The notes under the pieces: model-generated
Told to the model about the DNA's origin: nothing
Databases searched by the model: none
Seen by the model: the letters and a program-made list of their open reading frames with translations, nothing else
DNA from: Streptomyces sp. M92
GTDB taxonomy: Bacteria > Actinomycetota > Actinomycetes > Streptomycetales > Streptomycetaceae
Assembly (NCBI RefSeq): GCF_028473745.1
Contig: NZ_CP101137.1
Location: 3,906,001-3,970,000, forward strand
DNA: 64,000 nt
Direction: 5' to 3'
Shown here: positions 25,785 to 32,642 of the stretch, piece by piece
Numbering within the stretch: the first letter of the stretch is position 1
Layout of the letters: every line of letters begins with the position of its first letter
Position numbers and translations under genes: made by a program

Positions 25785-26654
25785 TCAGGGGCGCTTCCTC
25801 GTCTCGGCGCCGGGCCGCGGCGAGCGCGGAGGGTTCTGCCGCTGCTGCGGCAGGGCCACCGGGTCCGGGGACGCCGGACCGGCCGTCCCGGCGCCCGGCC
25901 CGGACGTGTCGCGTTGCCGGTGGCGCGGCACCACCGCCCGCCGGGGCGGGCGGGTCAGCGTGATCTGCCGGACGATCTGCTGGAAGCAGACCAGCGAGGC
26001 CAGCCCCGGCAGGGCGGCGGCCGCCGCGTCGCTGAGCGTCCTGGGCGCCTGGGCGACGCACAGCAGCATCGCGATGGCCGAGAACAGCAGGACCACCGCC
26101 CAGGAATGGACCGCGCGGCGCTGGTGCAGCGCGGACCGCAGCACGGCCAGCGACGCCACCAGCCAGGGCCCGTAGACCAGCAGCGGCCACCAGGACACGA
26201 CGCTGCCGCGGGTGCGGGTCACGGCTGCCAGGCGCAGGGGCTCGTAGGCCACCATGCCGCCGAACAGGCTCACCGAGGCCGCGATGACCGCGGCGAGCGC
26301 CGCCACGAACAGGCTCGCGGCGCGCAGCCGGCTCACCCTTCTGCGGACCCTGCGGTGACTCGTGGGCGTCTCCCGCAACGGCGGCAGCTCGGCCGTGATC
26401 TCCTGCAGGTTGCTCAGCGGTGTGCCGGGCACGGGGGCGAGGGCCGAGGCGTCCGGGGCGTGCGGCGAGGGGGGCTGCTGCTCGATCGCGTCCTGGAGCA
26501 GGAAGGCGAGCTCTTCGGCGGGGTCCCAGCCGGGTTCCGGCGGGACCAGGGTTTCCTGGAAGGCCTGTTCGGGGGCGCGGTGCCGTCCGGTTCCCGTGGA
26601 ACTGAATCGGCCCTCGCCGTAGGACAGGTGATGCTGGAACTGTTCCTCGTGCAT
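25785..26654 (-). CDS. DUF2637 family membrane protein
   Basis: A 289-residue protein: a ~115-residue hydrophilic N-terminal part, a basic stretch (RRVRRRVSRLRAA), four membrane segments (AASLFVAALAAVIAASVSLF, PLLVYGPWLVASLAVL, SWAVVLLFSAIAMLLCVA, ALPGLASLVCFQQIV), and a Pro/Arg-rich tail. This is the DUF2637 arrangement found in Streptomyces regulators and plasmid spread-type proteins. The ATG at 26654 lies 11 bases after the upstream stop; an earlier GTG at 26684 overlaps that gene and cannot be excluded. It is probably co-transcribed with the 78-residue gene upstream. Confidence 0.8.
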   Translation of the reverse strand: MHEEQFQHHLSYGEGRFSSTGTGRHRAPEQAFQETLVPPEPGWDPAEELAFLLQDAIEQQPPSPHAPDASALAPVPGTPLSNLQEITAELPPLRETPTSHRRVRRRVSRLRAASLFVAALAAVIAASVSLFGGMVAYEPLRLAAVTRTRGSVVSWWPLLVYGPWLVASLAVLRSALHQRRAVHSWAVVLLFSAIAMLLCVAQAPRTLSDAAAAALPGLASLVCFQQIVRQITLTRPPRRAVVPRHRQRDTSGPGAGTAGPASPDPVALPQQRQNPPRSPRPGAETRKRP

Positions 26655-26665
26655 GACGTCCCGGA

Positions 26666-26902
26666 TCACTCCGCCCGGGTGCACGTCAGGGCCCCCTGGG
26701 ACCGCCCCCAGCGCTCGGCGAAGCCGGCCTCGAGGTCGGCCATGACGTCCAGGAAACGCCGCAGCACGGGCTCCGTCACCCGGAGCGGGACGGGGAGTCC
26801 GCCTCTGGTCAGAGTTCCGTCGCTCGGTGACGGCCAGTGGTTTCTGCCAGGCCGATAGGTGTATGGGCCAAGCGTCACCAATTCCCCGTTTTCCTTGGTC
26901 AT
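26666..26902 (-). CDS. Small conserved protein upstream of the DUF2637 gene
   Basis: A 78-residue hydrophilic protein (MTKENGELVTLGPYTYRPGR..., then EPVLRRFLDVMADLEAGFAERWG). It has no signal peptide or known motif. Similar short proteins accompany DUF2637 genes in Streptomyces, as far as I recall. The upstream 180 bases (26903-27082) are AT-richer than average and should hold its promoter; no other gene is seen there. Confidence 0.65.
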   Translation of the reverse strand: MTKENGELVTLGPYTYRPGRNHWPSPSDGTLTRGGLPVPLRVTEPVLRRFLDVMADLEAGFAERWGRSQGALTCTRAE

Positions 26903-27082
26903 ATCCGAATTAACGTCTGCCTTGTCCGTCGGATGCGCGGCAGTCGAGTGAACGAATTCTGCGATACTTACCCAATCCAGAATTCACACCGGCTCGAAAG
27001 TATCGCTGTACGAAAAGCCGGAATGCGGGCACGCGAATCCGCCATGACACCCGCGTCGTCGACGAGTACGTCGTCCTCCGGC

Positions 27083-28792
27083 TCAGCCGCGCAGGGCCGA
27101 CGTGAAGATGCCGGGCAGCCGGGTGGGCCTGGGGTCCGTGGCGTACGCGGTGAGCCGGGCCATCGTCGTACGTCCCGTGCGGTTGGTGACGTAGTACGGA
27201 GGGCGTGGCGACAGTGACGGTGAGCCGGTGAACAGGCCGCGCGGCGCGGGTGCGAACGGGGCGCGCAGCACCGTCTTCTCCACGTCCTGGAGCAGATACG
27301 CGTTGTGCACGAAGCCGACGCCGCTGCCGATGTCCCGGCGGTCGTGGCCGGGGAAGGCCCCCCACGGGGTGTAGCCGAGGAGGAAGCCGAACGCCGACCA
27401 GCAGTTGACGCCCAGCGTGCCGTAGCGCAGCGCTGCGACGGCCTCGTCCACGGCGGCGCGGTGGGTGCGCTCGGTGCGGGGGTGGACGAGGAGCGTGGCG
27501 CCGAGGGAGCCGGGCAGCCTGTCGTCGGCGAACCCGGTGGCCGCGCGCAGGAAGCCGGTCACGTCCTCGCCCGGCAGGCGGACCACTCCCAGGGCGCCGG
27601 CGAACACCTCGTGGGTGAGCATCGGGTCGTCCGCGTCGGCGATGTCCGGGACCAGGACGGTGCTGTCGTCGCCGTAGGTCTCGGCCTCCGGGTGCGCGCG
27701 GGCCACGGCGGCGAGGCGGTCGGCGGCGCCGGGGTAGTAGGCGCCGCGCCGCGGGAGCTCGCCGAGGACCCGGCGGATCTCGGCGAGCAGCCGCTCGGTG
27801 CCGTCCCAGTGGCGGGGCAGGAGCAGGATCTGGGTGGCGACGCAGTTGTGGCCGGAGTTGTTCAGCTTGCTGGTGACGATGTGCTCGGCCTGGAAGCGGA
27901 AGTCCGCGGCGCTCCACGGGCCCGGCGTCACGATGCAGGGGCTGACGCCGCCCAGTTCGCTGGTGAACGGCTTGTCGTTGAGCGGGGTGTCCGCGCGCCG
28001 GCGCTTCTCGCCCCGCGCGCCGGTGCCCCACACGATGGCGTCGTGCGTGCGCTCGCTGCCGGTGACGTGGATGGTGTCGACGTCGTCGTGAGCGGTGAGG
28101 TACGCCCCCTCGGCGGCGCCCCCGTCGACGAAGCGGACCCAGCCGCGCTCCACGAACTCGGTGAACACCTTCTCGAAGTGCGGGCGCAGACAGGCGTTGA
28201 CCGGGTTCATCTTGGCGAGGACGACCTGGCCCTCCGCGTACAGCTTGTGCAGCACGTCGAGCGGGGTGATCGCCGGGACGTTCCCGGCGCCGAGCACCAG
28301 CGCGACGGCCGGTTCGCCGGGCCGGCCGCGGTACTCGCCCGCGGCGCGGGCCAGGACCTGCTCGCGGGTCGTGCCCGGCGGCGTCCACACCTCGGCGGTG
28401 AAACCGCTCAGCAGCAGGCGGTCGGCGGTCGTGGCGGGGAAGACGTCGACGACGGTGCGGCCGTCGCGGGTGCGGACGGCCTTTGCGGGCACCGGACCGA
28501 GCCCGGCGGCCAGCCGGCGCAGCACGTGCAGATACGCGCCCACGGTCTGCGCCAGCGCCCAGGGCGCGGCGACCCAGTCCTCGGCGGACCGGTCGGACGA
28601 GGCGTCGTAGCCCTTGGCGCGGGCCGACTCGGCGACCATGGCGGGCGCCCCGTCGCCGATGCGGGGGAGCATCCGCTCCAGCAGGCCGATCCGCTCGGCG
28701 AGCGGCGTCGCGGTCCAGGAGGCCGCGTGCTCGCGCAGGTCGGCGACGGCCCGGTCGAGGGGAGCGGTGTCGAGTGAGGGTGCGGTGGTCAA
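27083..28792 (-). CDS. Aldehyde dehydrogenase family protein
   Basis: A 569-residue NAD(P)-dependent aldehyde dehydrogenase-like enzyme. The nucleophile Cys is in NNSGHNCVATQ, the general-base Glu in FTSELGGVSP, and the cofactor-binding part includes VALVLGAGNVPAITPLDVLHKL. It is longer than the usual 480-500 residues because of extended N- and C-termini. The start is TTG, supported by GAGGAG eight bases upstream. It is last in a leftward group with the MFS and dioxygenase genes (gaps of 34 and 31 bases) and may oxidise the aldehyde released by the dioxygenase. Confidence 0.85.
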   Translation of the reverse strand: MTTAPSLDTAPLDRAVADLREHAASWTATPLAERIGLLERMLPRIGDGAPAMVAESARAKGYDASSDRSAEDWVAAPWALAQTVGAYLHVLRRLAAGLGPVPAKAVRTRDGRTVVDVFPATTADRLLLSGFTAEVWTPPGTTREQVLARAAGEYRGRPGEPAVALVLGAGNVPAITPLDVLHKLYAEGQVVLAKMNPVNACLRPHFEKVFTEFVERGWVRFVDGGAAEGAYLTAHDDVDTIHVTGSERTHDAIVWGTGARGEKRRRADTPLNDKPFTSELGGVSPCIVTPGPWSAADFRFQAEHIVTSKLNNSGHNCVATQILLLPRHWDGTERLLAEIRRVLGELPRRGAYYPGAADRLAAVARAHPEAETYGDDSTVLVPDIADADDPMLTHEVFAGALGVVRLPGEDVTGFLRAATGFADDRLPGSLGATLLVHPRTERTHRAAVDEAVAALRYGTLGVNCWSAFGFLLGYTPWGAFPGHDRRDIGSGVGFVHNAYLLQDVEKTVLRAPFAPAPRGLFTGSPSLSPRPPYYVTNRTGRTTMARLTAYATDPRPTRLPGIFTSALRG

Positions 28793-28826
28793 GGGGAACT
28801 CCTCAAGGGGCGGGGAGAGGGTGGCG

Positions 28827-30122
28827 TCAGCGGGTCAGCCGGGCGATGTCCCGTGCCGGGTCGACGAGCACGAAGGAAGCGGCGGCGCCCACGGCGAGGA
28901 GCAGCCCGGACAGCAGGACCGCGCTCTGGTAGCCGTCGGCGCCCTGGGCGTCGACGAGCGCCCCGACGAGGGCGGGCGCGGCGAGACCGGCCGCCGTCAC
29001 CACCGCGTTCATGGTGCCCAGGGCGCCGCCCTCGCGGGACGGCGGGGCCAGTTCGGCGACGGTGGTGGCGGCGATCGTGGCGTACGAGCCGCCGAAGCCG
29101 AAGCCGAGCGCGACCAGCACGGTCTTCGCGGTCGTGCCGCCGGCGAGCGGCAGCGCCAGGCAGCAGGCGGCGCCGAGAGCGAGGAGCCAGCCGCCCACCC
29201 AGCCCCGGGCGCGGCGGCTGCCGACGCCGTGCCGCATCAGCCGGCCGGTGACGCCCGCCTGCGCGAGGAGCACGACGGCGCCGATCGTCCACGGCGCGGC
29301 GACGACGGTGCCGGCCGTGTGGGCCGAGTAGCCGAGGCCGCCCCGCAGGTAGGAGGGCAGCCAGACCAGCATCAGTGCCACGGTCCAGTAGCTGGTGAAG
29401 TACGCGAGGGTGGCGCCGATCCAGGTGCGGCTGGCGAAGATCCTCCGGTACGGCACGGTCGCCCGCACCTTCTCGGGCCGGGCGGCCGCGGCCGTGACGG
29501 TCCGGTGCCGGCCGTCCGCGCCGAGAACGGCCCAGGCCGCGGCCCACACGGCCCCCACGGCGACGAGCACCCACAGCGCGGCCCGCCACCCGTGGTGCTG
29601 GATCACCCATGACAGGCCGGGCGCCGAGACGATCACGCCGAGCGTGACGCCGAGGGTGATCAGGGCGCCGGGCAGGTTGCGCCGGTGGTCGGGGAACCAG
29701 GCCAGCGTGGCCTGTTGGGCTACGGGGAAGGCGGGGCCCTCCGCCGCGCCCAGGAAGACCCGCGAGGCGACCAGCACGGCGAGACCGCCGCCGATCGCCG
29801 CGGGGACCTGGGCCACGGACCACAGGACGGCCATCACCAGGATCAGCAGCTTCGGCGACATCCGGTCGGCGGCGAGCCCGACCACGACCGCGGCCACGGA
29901 GAAGAGCAGGAAGAACGCGCTGTTGGCGAGACCGAACTGGGTGGCGCTCAGATGGAGATCGGCGCGGATCTCGTCGGCGGCGAGGCCGAGGACCGACTTG
30001 TCCGCGAAGTTGACCATCATGAAGACCACGAGCAGCACGGTCACCGTCCAGGCACGCCGGTCGCTGCCGGTGGCCTCGGTTGTCCCCGTGGGGTGCTGGG
30101 GCACGGTGGGTACCGCGGTCAT
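28827..30122 (-). CDS. MFS transporter
   Basis: A 431-residue major facilitator with 12 predicted helices. VNFADKSVLGLAADEI in helix 1 and GLAADRMSPK in the 2-3 loop resemble the anion/phthalate-type (ACS) carriers, which take up organic acids. Both halves are complete. It lies between the dioxygenase and dehydrogenase genes of the same strand, so it probably imports the substrate of that pathway. Confidence 0.88.
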   Translation of the reverse strand: MTAVPTVPQHPTGTTEATGSDRRAWTVTVLLVVFMMVNFADKSVLGLAADEIRADLHLSATQFGLANSAFFLLFSVAAVVVGLAADRMSPKLLILVMAVLWSVAQVPAAIGGGLAVLVASRVFLGAAEGPAFPVAQQATLAWFPDHRRNLPGALITLGVTLGVIVSAPGLSWVIQHHGWRAALWVLVAVGAVWAAAWAVLGADGRHRTVTAAAARPEKVRATVPYRRIFASRTWIGATLAYFTSYWTVALMLVWLPSYLRGGLGYSAHTAGTVVAAPWTIGAVVLLAQAGVTGRLMRHGVGSRRARGWVGGWLLALGAACCLALPLAGGTTAKTVLVALGFGFGGSYATIAATTVAELAPPSREGGALGTMNAVVTAAGLAAPALVGALVDAQGADGYQSAVLLSGLLLAVGAAASFVLVDPARDIARLTR

Positions 30123-30153
30123 GGGGGCTCCTGGGGAAGAGGGGGAGGGCCGG

Positions 30154-31089
30154 TCAGGACAGCGGGACTCCGGCGATGGCGACGCGCTCCATCACCCTGC
30201 GCCGCGGGAAGTAGTCGTTGACCGCGTAGTGCTGGGTGGCGATGTTGTCCCAGACGGCGACGGAGTCGGGCTCCCAGTGGAAGCGGACCTGGAACTCCGG
30301 GACGCGCGCCTGGAGGACCAGGATGTCGAGGAGTTCGCGGTTCTCCGCCCCGGACAGGCCGTTGATGCGGCGGGTGAACGGCTCGTTCACGTACAGGGTC
30401 CGGCGGCCGCTGCGCGGGTGGCGCACGACGACGGGGTGCTCGACCCGCGGCCAGCTCTCCCGGAAGGCGGCCTTCTGCTCGTCGGTCATGAGGGCACCCC
30501 AGCTGGCCTCCCAGTCGTGGACGGCGGTGAGGTCCTCGATCCGCTCCTTCAGGTCGTCGGGCAGGTTGTCGTAGGCGGCGGCCATGTCCGCCCACATGGT
30601 GTCGCCGCCCGCCGCCGGCACGTCCACCGCGCGCAGTACGGCGCCGAGCGACGGGTTGGCCATGAACGAGTGGTCGCTGTGCCAGATGTTCTTGTTGCCC
30701 GCGGCCTTGGCGTCCTTGGCGAGCCGGGAGATGCCCGGGGTCCCGGTCCGCGCGAAGAACGGGTTCGGCTCGGGCGGTCCCCAGACGCCGGACAGGGCGA
30801 GCTGGTGCTCGGCGGTGAAGCCGCGCTGGCCGCGGAAGAAGATCACCTTCCACTCGAGCAGCGCCTGGCGCAGTTCCGCGGCGAGTTCGTCGGTGACCGG
30901 CCGGGTCAGGTCGACGCCGCCGAGCACGGCACCGAAGTGCGGGGTGAGCGGGGAGACCTCCAGCAGCCGGTACGCGAACTGCTCCGCACCGGGGGCGAGC
31001 CGGTCCAGGACGCGGCTGCCGTAGTGCATGAGGGGCTTGTCGAGCACGGGCTTGGGGTTGGCCACAGGGGTCGATGCGACGGCCTGCAT
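30154..31089 (-). CDS. TauD/TfdA-family Fe(II)/2-oxoglutarate dioxygenase
   Basis: A 311-residue TauD-type dioxygenase. The metal triad is visible as H137-x-D139 in IWHSDHSF and the distal H287 in TQHYAV; ERVAIAG near the end lies behind the 2-oxoglutarate-binding Arg. Family members hydroxylate sulfonates, aryloxyacids and similar compounds, often releasing an aldehyde. The ATG at 31089 has GGGAGG upstream; longer starts would run through the regulatory region. It opens the dioxygenase-MFS-aldehyde dehydrogenase operon, divergent in control from the TetR gene to its right. Confidence 0.9.
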   Translation of the reverse strand: MQAVASTPVANPKPVLDKPLMHYGSRVLDRLAPGAEQFAYRLLEVSPLTPHFGAVLGGVDLTRPVTDELAAELRQALLEWKVIFFRGQRGFTAEHQLALSGVWGPPEPNPFFARTGTPGISRLAKDAKAAGNKNIWHSDHSFMANPSLGAVLRAVDVPAAGGDTMWADMAAAYDNLPDDLKERIEDLTAVHDWEASWGALMTDEQKAAFRESWPRVEHPVVVRHPRSGRRTLYVNEPFTRRINGLSGAENRELLDILVLQARVPEFQVRFHWEPDSVAVWDNIATQHYAVNDYFPRRRVMERVAIAGVPLS

Positions 31090-31110
31090 GGGGTACCTCC
31101 CGGCAGCGGA

Positions 31111-31137
31111 CGGATTACGTAACCGGCAGTATCGATA
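31111..31137. promoter_or_regulatory. Candidate TetR operator and promoter of the dioxygenase operon
   Basis: An 8-bp palindrome TTACGTAA at 31115-31122 (within CGGATTACGTAACCGG) and TATCGATA at 31130-31137 lie upstream of the dioxygenase; the second yields a GATACT -10 box on the minus strand. TTACGTAA-type dyads are common TetR-family operators. The rest of 31090-31336 shows no gene. Confidence 0.5.
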
Positions 31138-31336
31138 TTGGATCGTGGCAGGGCAAGGGGTCGGGGCGAGTCGTTTCGGCGCGGGTTTCGTGAGCGCGCT
31201 CCGTGCGCTTGAGCGGCCGGCACTCCGGGCAGGGCGGAGCGGAGCGGCGCACGGGGCGACGGCCCGGCGTGCGCGCGAGCGACGGCGGCCGGGCATGGGT
31301 GGGGGTGGGGGTGGACGCGGAGGGACGGCGGCCGGG

Positions 31337-31939
31337 TTACGGCCGGGTGCCGACCGCCCGGCCGATCAGGTCCACCATCGATTCGACGAGCGCTTCGTCC
31401 GGCGTCCGCTGCTCACCGACCATGCGGAAGACCAGGGACGCCGCCACGAGCGTCGCGGCGTCGGCCACGTCGACGTCCGGCCGGACGTCACCGCGCGCGA
31501 CCCCGCGTTCCAGCAGGTGACGCGTCTCGCTCATCACGCGGGAGGTGTAGGCGCGGTAGGCGCCGGGCTCGGCCCCCGCCTCCGCGGCGGCGCCGATCAC
31601 CCCGGCCAGCAGCCGGTCGACGCCGGGCTGCCGGTAGGCCTCCATGCGTGCGGTCAGCACGGCACGGAGCTCCGCCCGGAAATCGCCCATGTCGGGCACG
31701 GTCAGCGGGCCGATGCGTGACTCCGCGGCGGCGATGACCAGATCCTGCTTGGTGGGCCAGCGCCGGTACATGGCCGGCTTGCTCACCCCGGCGCGGGCCG
31801 CCACGGCGTCCATGGTCAGGGCGCCCATCCCGCTCTCCGCGACCAGGTCGACCACGGCGTCGAGGACGGCGCGGGTGACGTGCGCCTGGCGCGGGCGCCC
31901 CGGCCCTCTCCGTGTGCTCTGTCCCTGATCGTCGGCCAT
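31337..31939 (-). CDS. TetR-family transcriptional regulator
   Basis: A 200-residue TetR-type repressor. The N-terminal helix-turn-helix is complete (ALTMDAVAARAGVSKPAMYRRWPTKQDLV), followed by a helical ligand domain with a TetR_C-type region (VDRLLAGVIGAAAEAG). It lies upstream of, and in the same direction as, the dioxygenase operon, separated by about 250 bases that hold TTACGTAA. It is the best candidate for controlling that operon; the ligand is unknown. Confidence 0.9.
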   Translation of the reverse strand: MADDQGQSTRRGPGRPRQAHVTRAVLDAVVDLVAESGMGALTMDAVAARAGVSKPAMYRRWPTKQDLVIAAAESRIGPLTVPDMGDFRAELRAVLTARMEAYRQPGVDRLLAGVIGAAAEAGAEPGAYRAYTSRVMSETRHLLERGVARGDVRPDVDVADAATLVAASLVFRMVGEQRTPDEALVESMVDLIGRAVGTRP

Positions 31940-32473
31940 GCCAAGACCCTATGCGGGGCGCGGCCGGCGCAGTACCAGGGGCGGGGCCGGCCGCCCACCG
32001 CCGGCGTCCGGGATCAGCCGCCCACCGCCGGCGGGGCCTGAGCCGGCTCCGCGGTCTCCCCGGACCCGGCGTCCGTGCCGTCCGGCCGCACCACCCGCAG
32101 GCCCGCGCCGGGCATGCCGCCGCGCCCGTCTCCCCGGCCTTCGCCACCTGCTCGGCCGGGGAGGGCGAGGCCCCCACCGGTCTTGTCTCACTCATCCCGT
32201 ACAGGCCCCCCGACGGGAGGTCGAAGCCGACGAAGTCGGGAACGGCCTGCGCCGGGTTGACGAACGCGTTCGGGGTGCCGATGAGGACGGTGGTCCGCTC
32301 GCGCTGGATCGTCGGAGCGGCTGTCCGCCACCGCGCTGCCCCGTTCGTTGCCGCCCCGCGCGGCGGGACCGTGACCGCATCGTCTTTCCGTCAAGACTTG
32401 AAGAGAGAACCGCGACGAGCTCCCGGCGAGTCTTCCGTTCGGTGCCGCCAGCGCCTCTCCGCTGCGCGATGTA
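31940..32473. other. Gene-poor interval between TetR and GH81 genes
   Basis: Apart from the coding-like fragments on the minus strand, I see no intact gene here. The right half becomes AT-richer toward the GH81 promoter. Confidence 0.5.
32014..32318 (-). pseudogene. Broken coding remnant of unknown family
   Basis: On the minus strand one frame reads TTVLIGTPNAFVNPAQAV, then PDFVGFDLPSGGLYGMSE (about 32318-32190), and a second frame reads GMPGAGLRVVRPDGTDAG to a TGA at 32014. Both look like real protein, but no single frame joins them and no start is evident. A 17-base direct repeat GCCGCCCACCGCCGGCG lies at 31990 and 32017. I do not recognise the family. Confidence 0.3.
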
Positions 32474-32525
32474 TTGACAGTTGAATTCAGAACTCATACT
32501 TTTCCGCCATCTGAGAGCGCTCTCA
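32474..32525 (+). promoter_or_regulatory. GH81 promoter with LacI-type operator
   Basis: TTGACA at 32474-32479 is followed after about 16-17 bases by ATACTTT (a -10-like box), then by the perfect 14-bp palindrome TGAGAGCGCTCTCA (32512-32525) at the expected transcription start. The GAGCGCTC core is the hallmark of LacI-family operators such as that of CebR in Streptomyces. A CA-dinucleotide run follows in the leader. Confidence 0.75.
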
Positions 32526-32642
32526 AACACCTCTCCACCCCCCCACACACACACAGCGGTTCCGCCGCGACACCAGAGCACTTCCCCTTCGGCTCACGGC
32601 CGCCGCCGACGAGCCCGTCCCCGACAACACGAGGTGCACCCC

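Noticed and set aside
32536..32556. CA-dinucleotide run in the GH81 leader as a phase-variation tract
   Set aside because: Short, not in a coding region, and a chance run in a leader is the simpler reading.
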